64,000 nt of DNA, taken from the NCBI RefSeq assembly GCF_001429165.1, contig NZ_LMIR01000002.1, forward strand, positions 1,477,261-1,541,260. Direction: 5' to 3'. This DNA comes from Agromyces sp. Root81. GTDB lineage: Bacteria; Actinomycetota; Actinomycetes; Actinomycetales; Microbacteriaceae. Of this stretch, positions 34,066 through 42,963 are shown piece after piece (position 1 is the stretch's first letter; each line of letters begins with the position of its first letter). The notes below the pieces were generated by a model. The model worked only from the letters and a program-made list of their open reading frames with translations. It was not told the origin of the DNA and did no database searches. Position numbers and translations under genes: made by a program.

Positions 34066-34584
34066 GTGAACACAACCGCCAGCTCCAAGGTCAACGTGCC
34101 GCTGATCCTGCTCTGGGTCGCGGCAGTGGCCCTGATCGGCGGGGGCTACTGGCTCCTGAACGCCTCGACCGCGAGCCAGATCGAGTTCTACACCTCGGGC
34201 TCGCAGGACGTGGCTGGCCTCCTCACCGCGCAGTCGTCCACGACGATCGCCGGCCTGCTGATCGCCGTCGGCGCACTCGCCGCGGTCATCGCCCTCGCCG
34301 TGCACGCGCTCGGCTGGAGCGCCCGCGCCGCGTCGGCGGAAGCCGCTGCGCTGGTCGCCGCAGAGGACGCCGCCTTCGAGGCGGAGCTCGACCGTGCCGA
34401 GGCCGAGGCCGAGGCCGCAGCTGCCGCTGAGGCCGCCGTGGTCGCGCCGCTCGCCGAGGCGCCCGCCGTCGTCGAGGAGACCGTCGTCGAGGAGACCGTC
34501 ATCGTCGAGGAGCCCGCCGCGGCTGCCGCTGACGAAGCCGCCGCAGCTGCTGCCGAAGCCGGCAAGGCGACCGACACCAAGTAG
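34066..34584 (+). CDS. Two-TM protein with Ala/Glu-rich tail
   Basis: 172 residues from a GTG at 34066. Hydrophobic segments lie at about 12-30 and 62-82. From residue ~90 the chain is almost entirely Ala, Glu and Val with VVEETVVEETVIVEE repeats, a low-complexity cytoplasmic tail, probably extended or coiled. No family recognised. Confidence 0.65.
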   Translation: MNTTASSKVNVPLILLWVAAVALIGGGYWLLNASTASQIEFYTSGSQDVAGLLTAQSSTTIAGLLIAVGALAAVIALAVHALGWSARAASAEAAALVAAEDAAFEAELDRAEAEAEAAAAAEAAVVAPLAEAPAVVEETVVEETVIVEEPAAAAADEAAAAAAEAGKATDTK

Positions 34585-34775
34585 TCCCGACCGGGCGCGC
34601 CGCTGCGTCGCCCCACCGGCTGCCCGAGCGCGCGGCATCCGACGATCGAGTGCGTGATCACGCCCGTTTCGTCGCGATGCCGCGCGTTCGTGCGTTCCGG
34701 CGGCGACGGGAACCCGATCCGCACTGCCGGACATACCGCTGCGACGACCCCGAAGTCCGGGGTGGAGGGGCAGTG

Positions 34776-35021
34776 ATGAGTCGAACCGCAATCGTGCTCG
34801 CCGGCGTGCTCGCAGGTGCCGTCGCCGTGTGCGTCGGTCTGGGAGCGAGCCTGTCGATCGAGGTGCTGGTGGCGTCCGGCCACGACGGAGCCGGAGCCGC
34901 AGGTCTCGACGGCGACGGCCGATGGCCGGCCCTCGCCTGTGCGCTCACGATCGTGGTCGCGAGCACAGGGCTGCTCGCCGCCCTCGCTGCGCGGGCCAAC
35001 CCGCAGGCGATCGGACTCTGA
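34776..35021 (+). CDS. Small two-TM membrane protein
   Basis: 81 residues from an ATG at 34776 with GGAGGGG upstream; the frame is open further left, but that part is Arg-rich and looks untranslated. Two hydrophobic segments (about 4-30 and 52-72) are joined by a Gly/Asp loop. It is convergent with the HxlR gene, whose stop is only seven bases beyond. Function unknown. Confidence 0.55.
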   Translation: MSRTAIVLAGVLAGAVAVCVGLGASLSIEVLVASGHDGAGAAGLDGDGRWPALACALTIVVASTGLLAALAARANPQAIGL

Positions 35022-35027
35022 GGGCGG

Positions 35028-35435
35028 TCAGCCTGCCTCGTGCTCGGGGGTGGCACCTCGTGCGTGACTCCATTCGACGAGCGGCTGCAGCAGCTCGATC
35101 AGCTGGAGGCCCGCCGCGCTCGGGGTGTAGGTGATCGTCACCGGGGTCGTCGCGCGTACGTGTCGTTCGAGGATGCCCTCGTCCTCGAGTTCCTTGAGCC
35201 GCGCGGCGAGCAGCCGATCGGAGATGCCGGTGACGGCGCCGCGGTACTCCGAGAACCGGCGGGCCCCACGCACCCCGGCGAGCAGGATCGCGGCGTTCCA
35301 CTTGCGACCGGCGAACTCGACGGTGCTCTGGAACCGCCGGCACTCCGCCTCATCGATGTGGCCGAGGTCGTGCAGACGGGCGCGTCGCTCATCGAGCATC
35401 GCGACGGCCGCGGCATCCGTGTTCTCGCTAACCAT
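35028..35435 (-). CDS. HxlR-family transcriptional regulator
   Basis: 135 residues with the winged-helix of HxlR proteins: FAGRKWNAAILLAGVRGARRFSEYRGAVTGISDRLLAARLKELEDEGIL. HxlR proteins often act as redox- or aldehyde-sensing switches. The usual N-terminal Cys of the family is replaced: the segment reads EAECRRFQSTVEFAGRKW with one Cys further upstream. It is divergent from the LLM/BBE flavoenzyme gene. A small palindrome (35437-35451) sits directly before its start codon. Confidence 0.88.
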   Translation of the reverse strand: MVSENTDAAAVAMLDERRARLHDLGHIDEAECRRFQSTVEFAGRKWNAAILLAGVRGARRFSEYRGAVTGISDRLLAARLKELEDEGILERHVRATTPVTITYTPSAAGLQLIELLQPLVEWSHARGATPEHEAG

Positions 35436-35436
35436 A

Positions 35437-35451
35437 AGTAAGTAGCTTACT
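35437..35451. promoter_or_regulatory. HxlR-type operator palindrome
   Basis: agtaag-tag-cttact is a perfect 6-base-arm palindrome one base upstream of the regulator's ATG and about 83 bases before the flavoenzyme ATG. It resembles the GTAAG..CTTAC-type sites of HxlR/MarR-like regulators and would allow autoregulation plus control of the divergent gene. Confidence 0.65.
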
Positions 35452-35533
35452 CCTGTTGTGCACGGATGTCACCGGTGCTTCAGGATGGGAGAGTGGCGCA
35501 GGATGCCGCGCGCCCACGACCGATCGGAACACG

Positions 35534-37843
35534 ATGCACTACGGCCACGAACTGCAGTTCGGCACCTTCATCACGCCGAAGAACGACCCTCCGCAGTTCG
35601 CCGTGCGACTCGCCGAGCTCAGCGAGGCATCGGGCTACGACCTCGTCACGTTCCAGGACCACCCGTACCAGCCGGCATTCCACGACACGCAGACCCTTCT
35701 CGCCTGGGTGGCGGCGCGCACCGAGCGCATCCACCTCGCCGCCAATGTCACGAACCTGCCGCTGCGTCCGCCCGCCGTGCTCGCCCGCGCCGCCGCGAGC
35801 CTCGACCTGCTCTCGGGCGGGCGCTTCGAGCTCGGCCTCGGAGCCGGTGGATTCTGGGATGCGATCGAGGCGATGGGCGGCCGCAGGCTCACTCCGGGGC
35901 AGGCGGTCGACGCGCTCTCCGAAGGCATCGACGTGATCCGCGGCATCTGGGACCAGGGCGACCGCGCCCGCTTCCAGATCGACGGCACCTACTACCGGGT
36001 CGACGGCGCGAAGCGCGGGCCGGCGCCGGCGCACAACATCCCGATCGTCATCGGTGCGCTGAAGCCCCGCATGCTGCGGCTCATCGGTCGCAAGGGCGAC
36101 GGCTGGCTGCCCTCCCTCGGCTACATGCAGCCCGGTGACTACGCGGCGGGCAACGCGCGCATCGACGAGGCCGCGATCGCGGCCGGTCGCGACCCGCGGG
36201 AGATCCGCCGACTCGTCAACATCGGCGGCCGGTTCGGGGCGGGCGCCGGCGGCGGATTCCTCAACGGGCCCGCCGCCCAGTGGGTCGAGCAGCTGCTGCC
36301 CTACGTGATCGACGACGGCGTCGGCACCTTCATCCTCGCGAGCGACGACCCCGGCACGATCGTGCAGTTCGGCGAGGAGGTCGCGCCGGCCCTGCGCGAT
36401 GCGGTGGCGCGCGAGCTTCGGGCGACGGATGCCGCGGCATCCGCCGACTCGATCACCCTGAACCCGCTGGGCTCTGCCGCCGCCCCCGTGCGCAGCTCGA
36501 CGGTGCGTGCGAAGCGCCGGGACGGCATCGACTACGCCGCAGTTCCCGCCTCGCTCGCGGCCGACGCGATCGAGCCGGGCGACGCCGGCTACGTGCGCGT
36601 GAAGTCGACCTACATGCGCGGCGGTGCGCCCGGTCTCGTGCTGCGACCTGCCGACGCACGGCAGGTCGCCGAGGCGGTCGACTTCGCACGGGCGAACCCC
36701 GACGTGCCGCTCGGCGTGCGCAGCGGCGGCCACGGCATCAGCGGGCGGTCCACGAACGACGGCGGCATCGTCATCGACCTCTCGCGGCTGAACGCGATGG
36801 AGGTGCTCGACGAGGCGAGCCGGCTCGTGCGCGTCGAGGCCGGCGCGCGCTGGCAGGACGTCGCGGCGTTCCTCGCGCCGCACGGCTGGGCGCTCTCCTC
36901 GGGCGACTACGGCGGGGTGGGCGTCGGCGGGCTCGCGACGGCGGGCGGCATCGGCTGGCTCGTGCGCGAGCACGGGCTCACGATCGACCACGTGCGCGCC
37001 GTCGAGATGGTGCTGGCCGACGGCAGCATCGTGCGAGCGGATGCGTCGCAGCATCCCGATCTCTTCTGGGCCGTTCGCGGCGCCGGTGCGAACCTGGGCA
37101 TCGTCACCGCCTTCGAGTTCGAGGTCGACGAGGTCGGCGCACTCGGCTTCGCGCAGCTCGCGTTCGACGCGAGCGACACGGCCGGCTTCCTGCAGGCCTG
37201 GGGCGACTGGGTCGTCGACTCGCCGCGCGACGTCACGAGCTTCATGCTCATGGGCGGCGCCCGCCCGGGTGAGCCGCCGGTCGCGCAGGTCATGGCGACG
37301 ATCGACTCCGACGACCCCGACACGGTCATCGCGCGACTGCAGCCGCTCGCCGAGGTCGCGCCGCTCATCGGTCAGGACGTGCGGCTCACGACGTACGAGT
37401 CGATCATGGCGAACGCCGCTGACGGCAGTCACGGGGCCGAAGGCGAGCCGACCGCACGCACCGGCCTGATCGGCCGCATCACGCCCGAGTTCGCGCGCGA
37501 CGCGGCCCGGTTCGTCGCGAGCGGTGCGACGTACTTCTTCCAGCTGCGGGCCGTCGGCGGGGCCGTGCACGACGTGCCCGCCGACGCCACGGCGTTCGCC
37601 CACCGATCGGCCGAGTTCTCGGTCGTCGCGTTCGGCTCGAGTCGGCACCGGACGAGCGAGCAGTGGAACGAGCTCATGGCGCCGCACTTCTCGGGCTCCT
37701 ACGTGAGCTTCGAGACCGAGCAGGGGCCGGCGGCGATCGCCGCGGCCTATCCGCCGGCGACGCTCGAGCGGCTGCGCGCGATCAAGCGGGAGGTCGACCC
37801 GGACAACGTGTTCCGCGACAACACGAACATCGAGCCCGCGTGA
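35534..37843 (+). CDS. Fusion of LLM-class flavin monooxygenase and BBE-type FAD oxidase
   Basis: 769 residues from an ATG at 35534. Residues ~1-310 are a luciferase-like (LLM) TIM barrel (LQFGTFITP, TFQDHPYQP, RFELGLGAGGFWDAIEAMGG). A linker of ~45 residues joins it to a PCMH-type FAD oxidase domain (about 365-769) with VRSGGHGISG, where His400 is the expected covalent FAD ligand, and the BBE C-terminal signature NVFRDNTNI. The Cys used for second FAD attachment in bicovalent oxidases is absent (SSGDYGGVGVGG). Both halves look complete and could act sequentially on one substrate. The HxlR regulator is divergent; an NADP-binding oxidoreductase follows. Confidence 0.88.
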   Translation: MHYGHELQFGTFITPKNDPPQFAVRLAELSEASGYDLVTFQDHPYQPAFHDTQTLLAWVAARTERIHLAANVTNLPLRPPAVLARAAASLDLLSGGRFELGLGAGGFWDAIEAMGGRRLTPGQAVDALSEGIDVIRGIWDQGDRARFQIDGTYYRVDGAKRGPAPAHNIPIVIGALKPRMLRLIGRKGDGWLPSLGYMQPGDYAAGNARIDEAAIAAGRDPREIRRLVNIGGRFGAGAGGGFLNGPAAQWVEQLLPYVIDDGVGTFILASDDPGTIVQFGEEVAPALRDAVARELRATDAAASADSITLNPLGSAAAPVRSSTVRAKRRDGIDYAAVPASLAADAIEPGDAGYVRVKSTYMRGGAPGLVLRPADARQVAEAVDFARANPDVPLGVRSGGHGISGRSTNDGGIVIDLSRLNAMEVLDEASRLVRVEAGARWQDVAAFLAPHGWALSSGDYGGVGVGGLATAGGIGWLVREHGLTIDHVRAVEMVLADGSIVRADASQHPDLFWAVRGAGANLGIVTAFEFEVDEVGALGFAQLAFDASDTAGFLQAWGDWVVDSPRDVTSFMLMGGARPGEPPVAQVMATIDSDDPDTVIARLQPLAEVAPLIGQDVRLTTYESIMANAADGSHGAEGEPTARTGLIGRITPEFARDAARFVASGATYFFQLRAVGGAVHDVPADATAFAHRSAEFSVVAFGSSRHRTSEQWNELMAPHFSGSYVSFETEQGPAAIAAAYPPATLERLRAIKREVDPDNVFRDNTNIEPA

Positions 37844-37895
37844 AGCGATTCGTCACGGCCGGAATTGAATCGTCGCGCCTGCGTTGCATCCGAGC

Positions 37896-38558
37896 ATGAC
37901 GAACATCGCACCCACCCGTATCGGAATCATCGGCGCCGGCAACATCGGCGGCACGCTCGCCCGCAAGCTCGTCGAGCTCGGCCACCACGTCACGATCGCC
38001 AACTCGCGCGGCCCCGAAAGCCTCGCCGAACTCGTGGCGGATCTCGGCCCGAACGCGACGGCCGGCACCGCGACAGAGGCCGCCGAGGCGGGGGAGTTCG
38101 TCATCGTGACGGTGCCGCTGAAGGCGTACCGCGACATCCCGGTCGAGCCGCTCGCCGGCAAGATCGTCATCGACACGAACAACTACTACTGGGAGCGCGA
38201 CGGCCGTATCGCAGAGCTCGACTCCGGCGAGGCGACCGTCTCGGGCTTGCTGCAGGAGCACCTGCCCGAGTCGAAGGTCGTGAAGGGCTTCAACAACATC
38301 GCCGCCGCGGCGATCCTCACCGACGGCACGCCGGCTGGAACTCCCGGCCGCCGAGCACTGTCGACCGCGAGCGACTTCGACGACGCCGCTGCGCTGGTCA
38401 CCGCACTCTTCGACGACCTCGGGTTCGACTCGGTCGTCTTCGGCACGCTCGCCGAGAGCTGGCGCGCCGAGCGCGACCAGCCGGCGTACGTCACGCCGCA
38501 GAACCGCGAGGAGCTCGTGGCGAACCTGGCACGGGCGGAGCGGTTGCTCGCGGCGTGA
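37896..38558 (+). CDS. NADPH-dependent F420/flavin reductase-like protein (NADP-binding Rossmann fold)
   Basis: 220 residues from an ATG at 37896; a TTG at 37884 is possible. The N-terminus IGIIGAGNIGGTLARKLVELGHHV is a Rossmann dinucleotide fold, followed by ANSRGPESL, the Arg of which would bind the NADP phosphate. KGFNNI in the middle is typical of the F420H2:NADP oxidoreductase/YrpG-like family. It may supply reduced flavin or deazaflavin to the LLM domain encoded 52 bases upstream, since LLM enzymes need reduced flavin or F420. That functional link is inferred from the neighbourhood. Confidence 0.83.
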   Translation: MTNIAPTRIGIIGAGNIGGTLARKLVELGHHVTIANSRGPESLAELVADLGPNATAGTATEAAEAGEFVIVTVPLKAYRDIPVEPLAGKIVIDTNNYYWERDGRIAELDSGEATVSGLLQEHLPESKVVKGFNNIAAAAILTDGTPAGTPGRRALSTASDFDDAAALVTALFDDLGFDSVVFGTLAESWRAERDQPAYVTPQNREELVANLARAERLLAA

Positions 38559-38576
38559 TCACGCCGCGATAGGGGT

Positions 38577-38624
38577 TCGGCAGGCTCGACCCGCACACCT
38601 CGCTCTGCGGGTCGAGCCTGCCGA
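38577..38624. terminator. 19-bp perfect inverted repeat between convergent genes
   Basis: The arms tcggcaggctcgacccgca and its exact complement enclose 10 bases and lie in the 71-base gap between the reductase and the cupin gene. The stable hairpin probably ends both transcripts. The 'ggcaggctcgac' wording resembles dispersed intergenic repeats of related bacteria. Confidence 0.8.
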
Positions 38625-38629
38625 GGCCG

Positions 38630-38974
38630 CTACTCGAGCCATTCGGTGATGAAGGTCGGACTCGCGTGGATGTGCGTCGAGATCATGGCCTCTGGGCCGA
38701 TGATCACGAACTTGTGCGGGGTCTGCGCCGGCACGACGAGCACCTGACCGCCGACCGCCTCGAGCTGCTCGTCGCCGACGGTGAACAGTGCCCGCCCGTG
38801 CCGGATGACGAACGTCTCGGAGTAGGGATGCCGATGCAGTCGCGGCCCTGAACCGACCTTCGAGCTGTACGTGAGGATGAGCGACACCTCGGAACCGATC
38901 GAGGAACCCTCGATCGACTCGTGCCAGTAGACATCGTCTTCGGCCACGCCGCTGCGCTGGTGCTTCAGAACCAT
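38630..38974 (-). CDS. Single-domain cupin
   Basis: 114 residues from an ATG at 38974 with GAGGAG six bases upstream. Cupin motif 1 reads GPRLHRHPYSETFVIRHGRALF (two His, one Glu) and motif 2 reads VPAQTPHKFV (one His), so the metal site of the beta-barrel is complete. It could be a dioxygenase, isomerase or sugar-binding protein; nothing in the neighbourhood fixes the substrate. Confidence 0.85.
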   Translation of the reverse strand: MVLKHQRSGVAEDDVYWHESIEGSSIGSEVSLILTYSSKVGSGPRLHRHPYSETFVIRHGRALFTVGDEQLEAVGGQVLVVPAQTPHKFVIIGPEAMISTHIHASPTFITEWLE

Positions 38975-39060
38975 GATGTGCTCCTCGCTCTCGCGAGGCA
39001 CGGTACACCCGGCGACTTCCGGCCGCATGCGCGACTGGGTGGGAAATCGTCACCGCTGAC

Positions 39061-39116
39061 TCTGGCGCTCTGGTGCTCTGGTGCTCTGGTGCTCTGGTGC
39101 TCTGGCGCTCTGGCGC
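39061..39116. repeat. Octanucleotide tandem repeat, seven copies
   Basis: Seven head-to-tail units of tctgg(c/t)gc, four with T and three with C at the sixth base, lie just beyond the stop of the frameshifted HNH gene and before the start of the cupin gene (minus strand). Such arrays can slip during replication. It is outside any coding region. Confidence 0.9.
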
Positions 39117-39124
39117 TCATGGGC

Positions 39125-40647
39125 TCAGGCGACCGCGTCGGTGCCGGTGGGACCCGCGCGCCGACGGGCGAGCGCAGCGGCACGTCGCGTCGCCGACACC
39201 GTCGATGATCGCCACTGCTGCGGCCCCATGCCGGGCGGCGGCATCACCTCGGGCGCGCCCTCGACCATGCGGATGCGCCACCCGGAGCTGTCGATGCTGC
39301 GATGGTGGAACCAGCAGAGCAGCACTCCGTTGTCGGTGTGGGTGGCGCCTCCATGCCACCAGGGGATGACGTGGTGCACCTCGGTGGCCCACGCCGGGGT
39401 GTCGCACCCCGGAATGATGCAGCCGCCGTCGCGTGCGGCGAGGGCACGGCGCTGCGCGCGGTTGAAGCATTGCTCGGTCGTGCCGATGCCGACGACCCGG
39501 CCGTTGGCGGCGAGTGTGACGCGCTGGATGCCGTTCGCGCTCGCATGCTGCTCGACCGCGCGCATCGAGATCGGTTCGGCGACGCCGTCGACGTGGCCGA
39601 CACCGTGGCCGGCGCGGAGGTCGTCGGCGAGCACAGTGACGACGATCGTCGGGAGGCGCCGCCGAGGGTCGGAAGCTCATCGGCCCGCGCCGCGATGTCG
39701 AAGACGGTGGCGATCGCGTCGTGCTGGCGTTGGGCGCGGGTGCGGGGGTCTCTGCGACCGGATGCCTCGGACTCCGCCTGCTCGCCGCCGGACCCGGCCT
39801 GCGTCGTCGCGGTCTGATCGGTGATGGGCATGAACCCGGTCGATTGCCGGAAGTTGGTGATCGAGTCGAACACGCGCCGCACCATGCCGGCGACTTCGGG
39901 CAGCAGCGCGCCCCGCACCGGGACGAGGCCGTCTCGGGCGGGGAGGAGCTCGAAGCCGCGGGCCGCCCACTGCCGGTGGGATGGTTCGGCGCCATCGGGG
40001 TCGAGGACCTCGGCCCACACAGCGGCCTGCATTCGCGTCTCGGTGGCCGTCGCGGGGGCCGCGACCTCGGCACCCGGCGCGGCGGCGACGCCGATCGCGG
40101 CGCAGACGAGTTCGTGCTCGGCAGCGCGCACACCGTCGAGGTCGCCGTTGGCGTGGCGGGGAAGCACCGCGTCGAGCGCCTTCGTGATGACGACGGCCGA
40201 GTCGATGCCGAGTTCACCGGTGCGAAGACCCTCGGCGACGCGCTCGAAGCGGGGCGGCATCGAATCGCCGAGCAGGGTCGAGGTGCGGCGAACCGCGGCT
40301 CCGAGCCGGAGTCGTGCCCGGGCGGTCTGCGACGAGACTCGAGTGAGGCGTTCGATGAGTTCGACGGCGCTCGTGCAGCCCTGCTTCGCCGCGAGTCCCT
40401 CGTGACCGAGTGAGGTGCGGGAGCGGTGCTCGACCTCGCCTGCCGCGTCGACGCGCAGGGCGTCGGTGAAGCGGCCCAACCGTTCGATCTCGGAGACGAC
40501 CGAGATCAGTTCGCGGTCGTGCGCCGACGCCAGAGACGACTCCACGCTCGCGGCATCGAGGAGGTCGCCGACACGATCGGCGACCTCTGCGACGAGGGAT
40601 GCGAGGCTGCGCTCCATGTCTTCGACACTAGGGGCAACCACTGACAT
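39125..40647 (-). pseudogene. DUF222/HNH endonuclease (13E12 family), frameshifted
   Basis: An ATG at 40647 opens a frame coding for a DUF222 domain (about 330 residues: MERSLASLVAEVADRVGDL, RTGELGIDSAVVITKAL, ending near ADELPTLGG). Homologous sequence then continues in another frame from about 39656 (IVVTVLADDLRAGHG...) through a complete HNH nuclease motif (GCIIPGCDTPAWATEVHHVIPWWHGG, DNGVLLCWFHH) to a stop at 39125. One missing base near 39655 explains the shift. The gene is inactive unless this is a sequencing error. These genes occur in many copies in actinobacteria and are associated with mobile elements; function is poorly known. Confidence 0.85.
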
Positions 40648-40743
40648 TCCGCGGCCAGTGGAAACCGGACCTGATCAGGATATGTTGCTGTGCAGAAATA
40701 GGGTCGGGAGTCCCCTGTGGAGGAGGAGCGGGGAGCGTTCGGT

Positions 40744-40784
40744 GGGGTCTCGATACGCTCGCTTTGCTCGCTACTCGACCAGCC
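40744..40784. repeat. Dispersed intergenic repeat (Microbacteriaceae-type) overlapping pfkB 3' end
   Basis: The segment runs from gggtctcgatacgctcgct to gctcgctactcgaccagc, two halves that pair as an imperfect hairpin. It contains the pfkB stop codon (40771-40773), so the last codons of that gene come from the repeat. Related wording (ggtcgagga, gggtctcgagacc) appears at 45095-45210. Such units recur across genomes of related bacteria (recollection, not tested). Confidence 0.6.
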
Positions 40785-41676
40785 CGTCGAGCACCCCGTC
40801 GAGCACGGGGTGCAGGTGTCGGGTCGTGAGCACGGTGGCGGCGTGCCGGGCACCCGCCTCGAGCGCATCGCCGAGCGCGGCCCCGCCGAGATGTGCGTCG
40901 AGCACACCAGCCATGAAGGCGTCGCCGGCCCCGTTGGTGTCGAGCACCTCGACGGGGACGGCGGCGACCTCGGTCACCGACATCCGCTGCGACCCGGACC
41001 CCGACCCGGCACTCGCATCAGCCTGCGAGACCGCGATCGCGCCCCGCGCGCCGAGCGTGCACACGACGACGGATGCCCCGCTGCGCACGCACTCCTCCAT
41101 GAAGGGGAGCGGATCGGCGCCGATGCGGTCGGCGTTCATGAAGATCCAGTCGGCGGCCTCGATGAACGGGCGGTGGAAGTCGGCGCTGCCGTCGTAGTCG
41201 TGGATGTCGGTCCAGATCGGCCGGCCGGTGGCGCGCGCGGCGCCGATGAGCCCGCGCGAACGCTCAGAGAGGTCGAGCACGATCGCCGAGGCATCCCGCA
41301 TCGCCTGCGCCAGCTCGACCGACGGCGGCGTGCCCGGATCGGCGGGCGCGCTGAGGTAGAGCGAGACGCGCTCGCCCTGCCGGGTCATGAGGTTCAGGTG
41401 GCTCTCGGTGCGCGCGACGGCGAGGCTCGAGAGCTCGACGCCGGATGCCTCGAGCGCGCCCTGCACGCGGCGGCCCTCGTCGTCGCCGAGGAGGGTGTGC
41501 AGCAGTACGGGCCGGCCGAGGCCTGCGAGTCCGAGCGCCTTGCCCGCAGAGGTGCCGCCGATCGTCTCGTAGTCGTCGAGTGCGAACTGCATGTGCGGCA
41601 CCGGCTCGGGCAGGTGGTCGAGGTACACGATGCGGTTCCAGGCGGCCGGGCCCGAGATGACGATGGGTGCGCTCAT
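40771..41676 (-). CDS. PfkB-family carbohydrate kinase
   Basis: 301 residues from an ATG at 41676. The ribokinase/PfkB fold shows an N-terminal GGTSAGKALGLAGLG segment near residue 40 and the C-terminal signature DTNGAGDAFMAGVL with catalytic Asp252 in GAGD and the anion hole GAG. It phosphorylates a sugar or nucleoside at a hydroxyl using ATP. The substrate is not apparent and no transport gene is beside it. Its last residues and stop codon lie inside a dispersed repeat. Confidence 0.9.
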   Translation of the reverse strand: MSAPIVISGPAAWNRIVYLDHLPEPVPHMQFALDDYETIGGTSAGKALGLAGLGRPVLLHTLLGDDEGRRVQGALEASGVELSSLAVARTESHLNLMTRQGERVSLYLSAPADPGTPPSVELAQAMRDASAIVLDLSERSRGLIGAARATGRPIWTDIHDYDGSADFHRPFIEAADWIFMNADRIGADPLPFMEECVRSGASVVVCTLGARGAIAVSQADASAGSGSGSQRMSVTEVAAVPVEVLDTNGAGDAFMAGVLDAHLGGAALGDALEAGARHAATVLTTRHLHPVLDGVLDGLVE

Positions 41677-41785
41677 GGTTGGCCAGCGTAGCGGCGGCGC
41701 TCTCGAGTTCCGGGCGGACACTGATGCCGCCCCGAGTCGCGCAGACGACCATGATCATGAGGATCACTCACGAGAGGAGTGCGCC

Positions 41786-42898
41786 ATGTCGGTCAGCATC
41801 GGGGGAGTGGAGCTCTACATGGGGCCGACCGCGGTCGGCGGCCCCGACGATCTCGATCAGGCGATCCGCGACTTCCTCGACGGCGCGCAGCACAGCCTCG
41901 CGATCGCCGTGCAGGAGATCGACTCGCGACCGATCGCCAAGGCGATCCTCGCGGCGAAGGTGCGCGGCGTGCGGGTCAGGGTCATCCTCGAGGGCGACTA
42001 CCTCACTGAAGAGAAGGCGCTCGAGGACCCGTGGGGCGTGACCGGGGCGCACGAGGAGAACCGCGTCATCCAGGGCGCCCTCCTGAAGGCGCGCGTCGAC
42101 GTGATCAGCGACCTGAACCCGAAGATCTTCCACCAGAAGTTCATCGTGCGCGACTCGGGCAAGCCGGCTGCGGCCGTGCTCACGGGCTCGACCAACTTCA
42201 CCCTCACCGACACGGGCAGGAACGAGGAGCCCGGCATCGGCGCGGGCCAGAACCTCAACCACGTCGTCGTGCTGCACGGCCAGCTCGCGGCCACCGAGTA
42301 CCTGCGCGAGTTCGAGCGCATGCGTTCGGGCACCTTCGGCGACCTGCACGAGCGCGTCGAACCGAAGCCCAAGGAGTTCGACCTGCCCGAGGTGCGGATC
42401 AAGCCCCTCTTCGCCCCGCGGCACGGTCCCGAGATGGAGATCATGAAGCAGATGCTGAAGGCGAAGGACTCGATCGACTTCGCGATGTTCACCTTCGCCC
42501 AGTCATCCGGCATCGACGACACCATGATCCGCCTGCGCCCGCTCGTCCCGCGCATCCGCGGCGTGCTCGATCGCGACCAGGGCGCCGCGAAGTGGGCGGC
42601 GACGAGCGGCCTCGGCCACGGCGACGTCGAGCTCTTCGCGAACCGCCGCAACACGGGCGTGCGGAAGCTCCACCACAAGCTCATGGTCATCGACGAGCGG
42701 CTCATCATCGTCGGCAGCTTCAACTACACGGCGCCCGCCAACACCCTGAACGACGAGAACATCATCGTGATCGGCGACCTCGAGGAGGAGCAGGGCAGTG
42801 CAGCGGATGTCGCGCAGCGCGCGCTCGCCCGCTATGCGCTCACCGAGATCGACCGCATCATCGACGACCTCTTGGCGCCGGTTCCCGTCTCGCCGTAG
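41786..42898 (+). CDS. Phospholipase D-like protein with two HKD motifs
   Basis: 370 residues from an ATG at 41786 with GAGAGGAG upstream. Two catalytic HxK(x4)D motifs are complete: HQKFIVRDSG with a following TGSTN, and HHKLMVIDERLIIVGSFN. Both halves fold together into one active site in this superfamily. No signal peptide is visible. Members act as phospholipases, phosphatidyl transferases or nucleases; the lack of an export signal and the family's breadth leave all of these open. Confidence 0.88.
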   Translation: MSVSIGGVELYMGPTAVGGPDDLDQAIRDFLDGAQHSLAIAVQEIDSRPIAKAILAAKVRGVRVRVILEGDYLTEEKALEDPWGVTGAHEENRVIQGALLKARVDVISDLNPKIFHQKFIVRDSGKPAAAVLTGSTNFTLTDTGRNEEPGIGAGQNLNHVVVLHGQLAATEYLREFERMRSGTFGDLHERVEPKPKEFDLPEVRIKPLFAPRHGPEMEIMKQMLKAKDSIDFAMFTFAQSSGIDDTMIRLRPLVPRIRGVLDRDQGAAKWAATSGLGHGDVELFANRRNTGVRKLHHKLMVIDERLIIVGSFNYTAPANTLNDENIIVIGDLEEEQGSAADVAQRALARYALTEIDRIIDDLLAPVPVSP

Positions 42899-42963
42899 CG
42901 CCGAGTTCTCCACAGTTCTGCGCGTGCGGCCGATCGGCTGTCGATCGCCACTACGGTCGAGGG

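Noticed and set aside
35480-37687. Minus-strand open frame of 735 codons opposite the LLM/BBE fusion
   Set aside because: Same antisense pattern; the plus strand has two recognisable flavoenzyme domains.
39061-39116. Possible CRISPR or phase-variation switch
   Set aside because: Eight-base units without spacers. The array is not inside or before a clear reading-frame start, so no switching role can be supported.
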